Shown here piece by piece: positions 1 through 6,347 of a stretch of 7,352 bases of DNA. Position numbers and translations under genes: made by a program. This DNA comes from Gammaproteobacteria bacterium (GTDB lineage: Bacteria > Pseudomonadota > Gammaproteobacteria > Pseudomonadales > Azotimanducaceae), in contig QIDL01000311.1 of the NCBI GenBank assembly GCA_003228415.1, forward strand, positions 1-7,352, written 5' to 3'. Under the pieces are notes generated by a model that worked only from the letters and a program-made list of their open reading frames with translations, was not told the origin of the DNA and did no database searches. Position 1 is the first letter of the stretch; each line of letters starts with the position of its first letter.

Positions 1-2
1 AC

Positions 3-308
3 ATACTCTGGGAGGAAGAGTATCTGTTCCCGCTATTCGAGAAGAGGACGGGCATGACCGACGGGGGTCCAACCGCAGTCATGAAAATGGAACACGGGCA
101 GATCAAGGGATTCCTGGAAGAGCTGAACGCAAGAGTGTTGGGTGGTGAATCAAAGGGTCTGGATGAGCTGACAACAGGTTTGCTCGAGGTCCTGCATTCC
201 CACAACCACAAAGAAGAGAATATTCTCTATCCCGCCATCGATCGAATGGTGACCGACGAAGAACGCAAGAAAGTGCTGGGCGACATGGCCAACGTTGCCC
301 CAACGTAA
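3..308 (+). CDS. Hemerythrin-like HHE domain protein, 5'-truncated by window edge
   Basis: This is the C-terminal 101 codons of a hemerythrin/HHE cation-binding protein; the beginning lies left of the window. An ATG at 54 is not the true start, because the in-frame codons upstream already encode a family motif (EEEYLFP, visible residues 4-10). The second half of the two-fold HHE repeat is also present: MEH at residues 29-31, then HSHNHKEENILYP at about residues 65-77. These His and Glu/Asp residues fit the helical bundle that holds a di-iron (Fe-O-Fe) centre. Family members bind O2 or NO, sense oxygen, or help repair or store iron. No signal peptide or membrane segment is visible in the part present, so it is probably cytoplasmic. 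It ends 190 nt before the porin gene and is probably a separate transcript from it. The fold is secure; the exact role is not. Confidence 0.87.
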   Translation: MLWEEEYLFPLFEKRTGMTDGGPTAVMKMEHGQIKGFLEELNARVLGGESKGLDELTTGLLEVLHSHNHKEENILYPAIDRMVTDEERKKVLGDMANVAPT

Positions 309-392
309 ACCAATAACCCACTAAGCGGACCGGCAAATAGTTCTTCGTTCGGAGCTTGAAGGCTGTGGGGTGTCGATTATTCCGAATTCTGC

Positions 393-423
393 TTGACATG
401 GATCCAGCACATAGGCTGTTAAT
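393..423 (+). promoter_or_regulatory. Candidate sigma-70 promoter of the porin/cytochrome unit
   Basis: A perfect TTGACA -35 box lies at 393-398. The best -10 candidates are TGTTAA (417-422, spacer 18) or GTTAAT (418-423, spacer 19). The -10 is weak, so the promoter may need an activator or use other boxes. The predicted transcript would start near 430, at the left arm of an inverted repeat, leaving a leader of roughly 70 nt before the porin ATG. Confidence 0.4.
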
Positions 424-429
424 TACGCT

Positions 430-453
430 CGCGCAAATGCGACAGTTTGCGCG
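430..453. promoter_or_regulatory. 8-bp perfect inverted repeat, operator or leader hairpin
   Basis: The arms CGCGCAAA (430-437) and TTTGCGCG (446-453) are perfect reverse complements separated by 8 nt. No T run follows, so it is not an intrinsic terminator. It lies just downstream of the candidate -10. It could therefore be a repressor operator at the transcription start or a stable hairpin at the 5' end of the mRNA. The binding protein is unknown. Confidence 0.55.
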
Positions 454-468
454 TCAATCGGATACCAA

Positions 469-482
469 TTGGTGTATATCAA
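469..482. promoter_or_regulatory. FNR/CRP-family-like box
   Basis: TTGGT-GTAT-ATCAA matches the FNR/Anr consensus TTGAT-N4-ATCAA at 9 of 10 defined positions. Its centre lies only about 23 nt before the porin ATG (499). That is too close for the usual activator position at -41.5, so if it is used it would more likely act as a roadblock or repressor site. A single near-match can arise by chance. Confidence 0.3.
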
Positions 483-498
483 ACTTGAGGAGCTACTG

Positions 499-1806
499 AT
501 GAAAATGACTCAAAATCGCATACCAGGTGCGAGCCCGTTTCGGGGCTCATTCCTGGCAGCGTTGGCCGTGTTCGTCCTCGCTGCTGCGATGCCTGCATTG
601 GCGCAGGATCTGGCGCAGGATGCGACGCGCATGGAAGAGCTGGAAGCCAGGACTGCCGCCATAATGGAAGAGCTTGCTGCGCTACGTGCTGAACTCGAGC
701 TGGCGAAAAAGGAAACAGCCAGCGTTGAAATAGAAACGCTACGTACTGAGGTGGCGCAGATCGCAGAAATCGCACAGCGGGCCGAAACATCAACCCTTGC
801 GCGTGATAACCCCATATCGGTTACCCACCTGGCAGGGTACGCGGCGGCAGGCTACAGCACCACCAAAGACGGTACCGGTTCATTCGACGTCGCAAATTTC
901 AATCCGATTTTTCACTTTCAGTATGCCGATCGCATCCTGTGGGAGTCGGAACTCGAGATCGATGTCGGAGACAATGGCGAGACGGAAGTTGGGCTGGAAT
1001 ACAGTACCATCGATATTTTCCTGAACGATAACTTCGCCTTCGTTGCCGGAAAGTTCATCAGCCCGATTGGCCAATTTCGCCAGAACATACACCCATCCTG
1101 GATCAACAAAGCACCCTCGGCCCCACCGGGGTTTGGCCATGACGCTGCAGCTCCGGCGGCCGAAGTAGGCTTTCAACTACGAGGCGGGGCTCTGGTCAGC
1201 GAAACGAGCAAAATCACCTACTCGGCGTATGTCGGCAATGGCCCGGTGCTCGCAGTTGAAGACGGGGAGCTACACGGCATCGAATCAGGTGGTTTTACTG
1301 GCGATGCCGATGACGAAAAGGTTGTCGGTGGGCGCTTTTCGTTGCTGCCAATACCGAAACTCGAATTCGGTCTCTCCGCTGCGTTTGGTGACGTTGCAAT
1401 TGTAGAAAACGACGGGATGGAGGTAGAAGACGATGCCGCACGAAGCTACGACGTGTTCGGCGCTGACGCAGCCTATCAGTGGAACAATTTCGATCTTCGC
1501 GCGGAATACGTTCATCAGAAAATCGGAAACCAGGCACTCAGTATCTTGCCAGAGGGTGGGACGTGGAAAACCTGGTATGCGCAGGGTGCCTATAAATTCG
1601 CCCAGGCGAAGTGGGAGGGCGTGTTGCGATACACCGACTATCATTCGCCTCACCCCGAACAATCTCAGGAGCAGGTGTTAGTAGGACTGAACTATTTGTT
1701 GACCGCCAACGCGGTTATCAAACTGGCCTATGAATATAACGACGGGCTCAACGGGGAGCTCACCAACAAGGACCGGATAATGTTTCAGATAGCGTACGGT
1801 TACTAA
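499..1806 (+). CDS. Outer-membrane porin-like beta-barrel with N-terminal coiled coil
   Basis: A 435-residue exported protein. The ATG at 499 is chosen because GAGGAG (487-492) sits 6 nt upstream; an in-frame TTG at 469 has no such site and would put ten residues before the signal peptide. Residues 1-35 form a Sec signal peptide (basic start, hydrophobic core near 18-33, ALA cleavage site before QD). Residues about 38-97 are rich in Ala, Glu and Leu with heptad spacing and should form a periplasmic coiled coil, as in trimeric porins. From about 105 onward the sequence alternates in beta-strand fashion with acidic and glycine-rich loops, including LHGIESGGF near 258-266. The end, FQIAYGY, has hydrophobic residues at 427, 429, 431, 433 and 435 and a terminal Tyr, an acceptable BAM signal. 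It looks like a phosphate-selective/DcaP-like or generic porin. The cargo is unknown. It is probably co-transcribed with the cytochrome 14 nt downstream. Confidence 0.85.
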   Translation: MKMTQNRIPGASPFRGSFLAALAVFVLAAAMPALAQDLAQDATRMEELEARTAAIMEELAALRAELELAKKETASVEIETLRTEVAQIAEIAQRAETSTLARDNPISVTHLAGYAAAGYSTTKDGTGSFDVANFNPIFHFQYADRILWESELEIDVGDNGETEVGLEYSTIDIFLNDNFAFVAGKFISPIGQFRQNIHPSWINKAPSAPPGFGHDAAAPAAEVGFQLRGGALVSETSKITYSAYVGNGPVLAVEDGELHGIESGGFTGDADDEKVVGGRFSLLPIPKLEFGLSAAFGDVAIVENDGMEVEDDAARSYDVFGADAAYQWNNFDLRAEYVHQKIGNQALSILPEGGTWKTWYAQGAYKFAQAKWEGVLRYTDYHSPHPEQSQEQVLVGLNYLLTANAVIKLAYEYNDGLNGELTNKDRIMFQIAYGY

Positions 1807-1820
1807 TAAGGAGCAATGTG

Positions 1821-2126
1821 ATGAAAAAACTAACACTCAAAACAATTTTTGCGTTAACGCTCACCGTACTCCTGGGGTTTGGCGAGTTCCTTCTGGAGCG
1901 TCAAGGGCAAGCGGCCCCGGTCGCAACTCAATCGGATGAGCCTACGCAGTTCGCACGTGGTGCGAAGGCCTGGGCCAACACCTGCGCCAGATGCCACAAC
2001 ATGCGCGATCCGAAAGAATTGGTCGACGATCAGTGGCGAGCGACCATCGCACACATGCGCATCAGAGCCAATCTGACCGGTGGGGAGGCGCGCGATATAC
2101 TGGCGTTCCTGCAGGGCGTCAACTGA
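1821..2126 (+). CDS. Small exported mono-haem c-type cytochrome
   Basis: A 101-residue class I-like cytochrome c. TAAGGAG (1807-1813) lies 7 nt before the ATG at 1821; a GTG codon directly before it (1818) would leave only 4 nt and is less likely. Residues 1-20 are a basic, then hydrophobic, export signal. The cleavage site is unclear (possibly after QAA near 32), so a retained membrane anchor is possible. One haem-binding motif CARCH occupies residues 55-59. M79, in WRATIAHMR, is the likely distal ligand, followed by a C-terminal helix (ARDILAFLQ). It should act as a periplasmic electron carrier. It starts 14 nt after the porin stop and almost certainly shares its mRNA. No oxidase or dehydrogenase partner lies in the window. 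It ends facing the GST gene, which comes from the other strand. Confidence 0.88.
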   Translation: MKKLTLKTIFALTLTVLLGFGEFLLERQGQAAPVATQSDEPTQFARGAKAWANTCARCHNMRDPKELVDDQWRATIAHMRIRANLTGGEARDILAFLQGVN

Positions 2127-2168
2127 CATACGGTTACTGATCCGAAAACGCAGGTGAACGAGGACGAA

Positions 2169-2264
2169 ATGAGAACTCCGGCGCCAATCCTGGTGCTGGA
2201 GCCACCGGTAAACCCTGAGCGCCTGGTCGAAAAGGCGGCAGACCTTGCTAGGCACCGCCCATGA
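2169..2264 (+). CDS. Possible 31-codon small ORF or gene remnant
   Basis: ATG at 2169 is preceded by GAGGA (2160-2164) with a short 4-nt spacing. It opens 31 sense codons with mostly G/C third positions before TGA at 2262-2264. The peptide begins MRTPAPILVLEPPV and has a hydrophobic patch, then a charged helix-like stretch. I recognise no family. It overlaps the end of the convergent GST gene by 17 nt. It may be the truncated start of a lost gene, a tiny third gene of the porin/cytochrome unit, or chance. It is the only coding-like content in the interval between the cytochrome and GST genes, where I see no clear terminator. Confidence 0.2.
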   Translation: MRTPAPILVLEPPVNPERLVEKAADLARHRP

Positions 2265-2910
2265 TGGCCTTGAAACCCTCTGCCATCTCTGACAGAACTC
2301 TGCTGCAGCTCTCGTCCTTTTGAATATTCTCCCAGTATCGGGCCAACCTTGAAGTATCGACCAGAGGGTCTGCCACTCCGAAGGTCGGAAGCAGATTCAC
2401 CATGACGAAGAGCGCCGGAACCATCGCGCAGTCGGCCAGAGTCAGCTTGTCTCCAACAGCATAGTCTCCATCGCTGTATCCGCCGCGGGTCAGATAGTCC
2501 TCCCATAGAGCGAAATTTGTTTTCAGAACAGCCAGGGTTTTATCGACGGCGGTCTGATCCCGGTTGTTCGGGTCCATCTGCGGAAACAAATCGAAGAGCG
2601 GATCCAGAATGTAGAGATCGGTAACCCGGGAGAGCAGCCGAACGTGAGCCCGATCCAGAACGTCTTGCGGCCGAAGTGACGGCGTCGGAAACCGGTCTTC
2701 CAGATACTCGCAAATCACTTCCGACTCGCCCAGCACATGCCCGTCTATTTCCAGCGCCGGCATCTTCCCGGTGGGATTGTGGGTCTTGTATTCATCGCTG
2801 GACAAGCCTCCCGGAGGCGGACAGCATTCAATATCGTCGATGGCCTTGGCATAGATCTGGATCCGGCAACGGGAAGCAAAGGGGGAAAGGTTCGACTGAT
2901 AGAGTTTCAT
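2248..2910 (-). CDS. Glutathione S-transferase-like protein
   Basis: A 220-residue cytosolic GST-fold protein. AAGGAG precedes the ATG by 5 nt on the minus strand. The N-terminal thioredoxin-like domain (about 1-78) starts MKLYQSNLSPF; S9 is the likely catalytic residue contacting the glutathione thiol. The cis-proline loop GKMPALEIDG (49-58, P51) and the gamma-glutamyl-binding E62-S63 pair in GESEVICEYLEDRFP are present. The alpha-helical C-terminal domain (about 85-215) carries the folding motif LTLADCAMVPALF with D160. Length and layout are normal for bacterial GSTs. Relatives include maleylpyruvate/maleylacetoacetate isomerases, dehalogenases and stress GSTs; the sequence alone does not choose among them. 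It lies 165 nt downstream of the dioxygenase in the same direction, which suggests a linked catabolic or detoxifying step. It has a candidate promoter of its own. Confidence 0.88.
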   Translation of the reverse strand: MKLYQSNLSPFASRCRIQIYAKAIDDIECCPPPGGLSSDEYKTHNPTGKMPALEIDGHVLGESEVICEYLEDRFPTPSLRPQDVLDRAHVRLLSRVTDLYILDPLFDLFPQMDPNNRDQTAVDKTLAVLKTNFALWEDYLTRGGYSDGDYAVGDKLTLADCAMVPALFVMVNLLPTFGVADPLVDTSRLARYWENIQKDESCSRVLSEMAEGFKAIMGGA

Positions 2911-2932
2911 CCTGGCTCCTTAAAAAAGGACA

Positions 2933-2961
2933 GTGATACGTCATCAGATCTGAAACGGCAA
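2933..2961 (-). promoter_or_regulatory. Candidate promoter of the GST gene
   Basis: On the minus strand, TTGCCG (2956-2961) and TATCAC (2933-2938) each match the sigma-70 consensus at 4 of 6 positions with an ideal 17-nt spacer. Transcription would begin about 20 nt before the GST start codon, just before its ribosome site. It lies in the 165-nt gap after the dioxygenase, which is otherwise empty to my eye, so the GST may be expressed independently. Confidence 0.3.
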
Positions 2962-3075
2962 GTGCCCCGCTTTCCGGACTTCAAAAAAAGAGATCCGCAG
3001 AGAATCCAGCCGAATCCTTTGAACGGGGTTTTCCGCCTCGCTCTGGACAGGTTGGGTTGTCAGTATTCGCTCAGG

Positions 3076-4089
3076 TCAGGAGGCACGCTGGCTCGCGGTG
3101 ATACCACCACGGCCGACACCGCCACTGATTTGCCCGGCTAACTTGCGACCATCGTATACGGTGAGCCACAGGCGCAGCAGGTGACGCTTGCGTTCAAGCT
3201 CCGGCCAGTCCTCAAACGTGGTTCGTGCATGCAGTGCCGAGTAGTTGTTGGCAAACTCGAGGTCGGCCGGTTCCAGCCGGAACCTCACCGGCATGTCCTC
3301 GCCCGCGATGATCTCGTCCAGGAGGTCGAGGGCTTCACGCTGCTCAGCAGTGAGCCTGGGCACCTCGGAGAAGCGCTGCGCCGATTGGATGTACCCGCGA
3401 ATGTAGCGGCAGCTCAGAAGCCCTTCATAGTATGAGAATATCGGGATCTCGTAGTAAGGCTTCTGCCCGCTCGCCACCTCTTCACGGCGATCGTAATAGA
3501 AGGGTTGGTAGAGCACTTCGAGCAGATCGGGCCGCCTCTCGAGGAAGCGATTGTGTACGGTTACCGAACTGAGGACGGTGCTCTCGCCGCCTTCCATGGC
3601 GGTTTGCAAGCAGAACAGGCCGACCACGTCCGAGCCATCCGTGTGATACGGGAGATCGGCACGCGTTTGATAGCCACGCACATGCGTTTCCCTGATATCG
3701 CTGCCGGTGTCACGGATGTGACCGAGCAGGTCACCCTGAGCATTCTGCGAAACCGCCAGGCCGAAGTGTGTGCCAATTCCCCAATGGATGATGCCGCACT
3801 CGTCCTCGGAGTAATCCTGCCTCGGGATTCCACGGATGAGCAGAAACCCCCGGCCGTAGTTGAGTTCTTCCAACAGATCGATCAGCGTCTTGCTGAGTTC
3901 CGGGAGGACAAAGTCATCCCGTGTCACGTCGTAGACATCGAGCCCGCGCTTCTGCACCGAGCGCAGAGCGTCCTCCAGCTCGCCGACTTCGGCGTTCGAC
4001 AAGTGATAGATCAGATCGTCCCGGTCCTGCAGGTCGGCGCCCACCCAGGCGCTTGTGTCGGTGACTGGCTCTCGAAGTATCTCGATCAT
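3076..4089 (-). CDS. TauD/TfdA-family Fe(II)/2-oxoglutarate-dependent dioxygenase
   Basis: A 337-residue cytoplasmic oxygenase. GGGAGG lies about 6 nt before the ATG at 4089. The double-stranded beta-helix core shows the 2-His-1-carboxylate iron triad: H149 and D151 in YHTDGSD, and the distal H287 in NNYSALHART. R302 and R306 in ERKRHLLRLWLT are candidates for binding the 2-oxoglutarate carboxylate and the substrate, by analogy with the two arginines of E. coli TauD. The family couples 2-oxoglutarate decarboxylation to succinate with hydroxylation of a substrate, often releasing sulfite, amine or phenol. Length is somewhat above TauD's (about 280), because of an N-terminal region of about 60 residues and a glycine-rich tail (about 318-330). 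No taurine or sulfonate transporter is nearby, so taurine should not be assumed. It is divergent from the GH2 gene and upstream of the GST. Confidence 0.9.
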   Translation of the reverse strand: MIEILREPVTDTSAWVGADLQDRDDLIYHLSNAEVGELEDALRSVQKRGLDVYDVTRDDFVLPELSKTLIDLLEELNYGRGFLLIRGIPRQDYSEDECGIIHWGIGTHFGLAVSQNAQGDLLGHIRDTGSDIRETHVRGYQTRADLPYHTDGSDVVGLFCLQTAMEGGESTVLSSVTVHNRFLERRPDLLEVLYQPFYYDRREEVASGQKPYYEIPIFSYYEGLLSCRYIRGYIQSAQRFSEVPRLTAEQREALDLLDEIIAGEDMPVRFRLEPADLEFANNYSALHARTTFEDWPELERKRHLLRLWLTVYDGRKLAGQISGGVGRGGITASQRAS

Positions 4090-4128
4090 AGCAGCCCTCC
4101 CCAGGGTCTTTCTGGTATCTCGCTCAAC

Positions 4129-4157
4129 GCAACGCCTTCATTGGATGACAGCGTTGC
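4129..4157. promoter_or_regulatory. 7-bp inverted repeat in divergent control region
   Basis: GCAACGC (4129-4135) and GCGTTGC (4151-4157) are perfect reverse complements with a 15-nt spacer. The right arm runs into the 8-bp palindrome GTTGCAAC (4153-4160). The repeat is about 40 nt before the dioxygenase start codon on that gene's side, so it could be an operator near its transcription start. I saw no convincing sigma-70 boxes for the dioxygenase here. Confidence 0.35.
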
Positions 4158-4195
4158 AACATGTTCGAAATTAGCAAATACACCAGGAGGTATTT

Positions 4196-4230
4196 TTGAC
4201 TCCTATCAATTTTCCGGGTTACATGACCCG
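4196..4230 (+). promoter_or_regulatory. Candidate GH2 promoter with overlapping palindrome
   Basis: TTGACT (4196-4201, 5 of 6 to consensus) is followed after 17 nt by a weak TTACAT (4219-4224). A palindrome, CGGGT-N6-ACCCG (4215-4230), covers this -10, as expected for a repressor operator. Transcription starting near 4231 would leave a leader of about 105 nt before the GH2 start codon. The -10 is only 3 of 6, so the promoter itself is tentative. Confidence 0.35.
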
Positions 4231-4337
4231 CGTCCGTACCTTCACGTATGATTGATTGTCAACTTGCCCACCGAAGCGGAGCAGGTCCAACTCGCATGGC
4301 AAAGTTCCGACAAAAAACCGGGAAAGGAGGACACGCT

Positions 4338-6113
4338 ATGGCCAATCTATCGCTTGACCCCTCATCGGCATCAATTCCAAGACCCGAATACCCCCGCCCC
4401 ATCCTGCAACGGGACCAGTGGGAAAACCTCAATGGGCGATGGCTGTTCGACTATGACCCTGAAGACGTCGGGATGGCTGAGAGATGGTTCGACGCGCATA
4501 ATTTCGGATCGAGCATCATCGTGCCATTCCCGGTGGAATCCGAATCTTCGGGAATACACGACACTTCCCCCCCGGACATTGTCTGGTATCAGAGGGAATT
4601 CGAAGCACCTTCCTGGAATGCCGACAGACTGCACCTGAATATCGGTGCCTGTGATTTCTGGACCAGGGTGTTTGTCAATGGGTTGGAAGTCGGCCAGCAC
4701 AGGGGCGGATACACGCCCTTCTCTCTGGATGTCACCCACGCCCTTGTCACTGGCACCAACATGATTACCATTCGGGTTCAGGACTCGAATTCATGGATGC
4801 AACCCAGGGGTAAGCAGGAAGGCACCACACGCTGGCCCATCGACTACGACTCTGTCACCGGCATATGGCAAACCGTGTGGCTTGAACCTGTCAATGGAGA
4901 CCACATCACGGAAACGTCCGCCTCCTATCACCTCGAGGCATCGACCCTTTCGCTGACGCTGGGATTTTCCACCCACTTTACCGGTGATGTTGAAGTCCGC
5001 GTTCTCGAGGCGGCCGACCAGATCGCCAGCTACAGCGAGCATTGCGATGGCCGATCGGAACTGAGAATGACTCTGGCGCTGGACAACCCCAGACTGTGGA
5101 GTGCGGATGATCCCTTTCTATACACGCTGGAATTTGTACTCGCGCGCGACTCGGTGGAACTGGACCGTGTTCAAAGCTATACGGGGTTGCGTGAGATCCT
5201 GGTTGTGGACGGCAGGATTCACCTGAATGGCTCGCCCATCTACCTTCGGGGCATTCTCGATCAGGGCTACTTCCCCGAAGGCTGGTACGCGCCGGTCGAT
5301 GACAAAGCGCTGCAACGTGATGTCGAGCTGACCAAAGCAATGGGCTTCAATTTCGTGCGAAAACACCAGAAAGCCGAAGACCCACGCTATCTCTACTGGG
5401 CAGACAAACTTGGCCTGATGGTCTGGGTGGAAATGCCCTCGGGAAAAATATTCTCCACAGAGTTGATCGAGTCACTCACTCACGAGTGGATGGCGCTGGT
5501 CAGACGGGACCGCGCAAACCCTTGTGTCATTTCCTGGGTTCCATTCAATGAATCCTGGGGTGTCTGGCACCTGTCTACTCGAGGAGAACAACGAGCGTTC
5601 GTCGACGCCATGGTCAGCCTGACCCATTCGCTGGATCAATCTCGCCCGGTGATCGGCAATGATGGCTGGGAATACACCAGCGGCGATCTCTGGACTTTGC
5701 ATATCTATGAGGGTGACGGAAAACCGGTTGCAGACAAACTGGAAGAAGTACTGGCAGACCCCGCAATTCCGATTACGGGAATAAGCCATCCGAGGGCTGG
5801 CGCCCTCCCGGGCAGCGATATTTCCGGACTCCCGGTGCTACTGACAGAATGTGGCGGGGTCGGTTTTCTCCCCGAGGAATTCGAGGGCGAAGGGTTTGCC
5901 TATGGTTCGATTCCTGAAACGCAGGAACAACTGGAAAAAAGATTTCGTCAAGTTGCCAGCAATGTTAACGACGCTGAAAAATTATGCGGCTTTGTATGGA
6001 CCCAGCTCACCGACATTCAGCAGGAAATCAACGGTGTTCTCTACTTTGACAGGACGCCGAAATTGCCCATCAGTACCTTGAAGAATATCTTCGGTTCTAT
6101 CGGCAAAGCCTAG
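4338..6113 (+). CDS. Glycoside hydrolase family 2 enzyme (beta-galactosidase/glucuronidase-like)
   Basis: A 591-residue protein. ATG 4338 is chosen because AAAGGAGG (4323-4330) lies 7 nt upstream; an in-frame ATG at 4248 has no ribosome site and adds 30 residues before the family begins. Domains in order: sugar-binding jelly roll (about 20-185, with LNGRW, GACDFWTRVFVNG, HRGGYTPF and TGIWQTVWLEPV), an immunoglobulin-like domain (about 190-280), and a TIM barrel (about 285-590). The retaining catalytic pair is visible: acid/base E405 after N404 in PFNESWG, and nucleophile E504 in LLTECGG. TQLTDIQQEINGVLYFDR (about 555-572) is also typical. No signal peptide is present, so it should cleave beta-glycosides in the cytoplasm after uptake. 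Sugar specificity (galactose, glucuronate, mannose or other) cannot be set from sequence. It stands alone here, divergent from the dioxygenase, with no sugar transporter in view. Confidence 0.9.
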   Translation: MANLSLDPSSASIPRPEYPRPILQRDQWENLNGRWLFDYDPEDVGMAERWFDAHNFGSSIIVPFPVESESSGIHDTSPPDIVWYQREFEAPSWNADRLHLNIGACDFWTRVFVNGLEVGQHRGGYTPFSLDVTHALVTGTNMITIRVQDSNSWMQPRGKQEGTTRWPIDYDSVTGIWQTVWLEPVNGDHITETSASYHLEASTLSLTLGFSTHFTGDVEVRVLEAADQIASYSEHCDGRSELRMTLALDNPRLWSADDPFLYTLEFVLARDSVELDRVQSYTGLREILVVDGRIHLNGSPIYLRGILDQGYFPEGWYAPVDDKALQRDVELTKAMGFNFVRKHQKAEDPRYLYWADKLGLMVWVEMPSGKIFSTELIESLTHEWMALVRRDRANPCVISWVPFNESWGVWHLSTRGEQRAFVDAMVSLTHSLDQSRPVIGNDGWEYTSGDLWTLHIYEGDGKPVADKLEEVLADPAIPITGISHPRAGALPGSDISGLPVLLTECGGVGFLPEEFEGEGFAYGSIPETQEQLEKRFRQVASNVNDAEKLCGFVWTQLTDIQQEINGVLYFDRTPKLPISTLKNIFGSIGKA

Positions 6114-6347
6114 AAGACGCCCTCGGTCAATCATCTGGCTCTGGCGCATGGACCAACCGGTGCATGGCCCGTTCGCCGATGCCGCCACCATCAAGACCGA
6201 CTGGCATGTTTCGATGGGTCTTCTGGATGAAGACGGGATGGCGTTATGCTGGTTCGCCTACCGACAAAGGGTTTGCGAACACTGTACCGCGAGAAGGCAA
6301 CCTCACGGTAGCACCGTTTCTCAAAGACCACGTAAGGGAACCTGAGA
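6114..6347 (+). pseudogene. Interval with two coding-like frames, possible frameshifted gene remnant
   Basis: There is no intact recognisable gene between GH2 and acr3. One frame (ATG at 6148) reads MDQPVHGPFADAATIKTDW and on to LLDEDG near 6235, with G/C-rich third positions, then turns less protein-like. From about 6235 a neighbouring frame reads well: GWRYAGSPTDKGFANTVP, then EGNLTVAPFLKDHVREPEIELF, stopping at TGA 6359-6361. Joining them needs one shift near 6230-6240. That pattern fits a decayed gene or a sequencing indel. I recognise no family. Neither candidate start has a strong ribosome site, and no clear terminator follows GH2. It may equally be plain intergenic sequence. Confidence 0.25.

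Noticed and set aside
54..308. ATG at 54 as the start of the hemerythrin-like gene
   Set aside because: The frame is open to the window edge and upstream codons encode the family motif EEEYLFP, so the gene is truncated by the window.
430..453. Inverted repeat as a terminator for the hemerythrin gene
   Set aside because: It lies more than 120 nt after the stop, is downstream of the TTGACA box, and has no T run.
2220..2237. Stem CGCCT/AGGCG as a terminator between the convergent cytochrome and GST genes
   Set aside because: It is only 5 bp with an 8-nt loop and no T tract on either strand.
3505..4251. A 248-codon open frame on the + strand opposite the dioxygenase
   Set aside because: It is antisense to a gene with clear catalytic motifs, shows no recognisable domain, and mirrors the GC-rich codon pattern of the opposite strand.
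4248..4337. N-terminal extension of GH2 from ATG 4248
   Set aside because: No ribosome site precedes 4248, the extra 30 residues are not GH2-like, and a strong AAAGGAGG stands before ATG 4338.
6148..6182. GCATGG direct repeats and ACCGGT palindrome near 6146-6166 as an attachment or recombination site
   Set aside because: The repeats are only 6 bp and no integrase or second copy is seen, so chance is sufficient.
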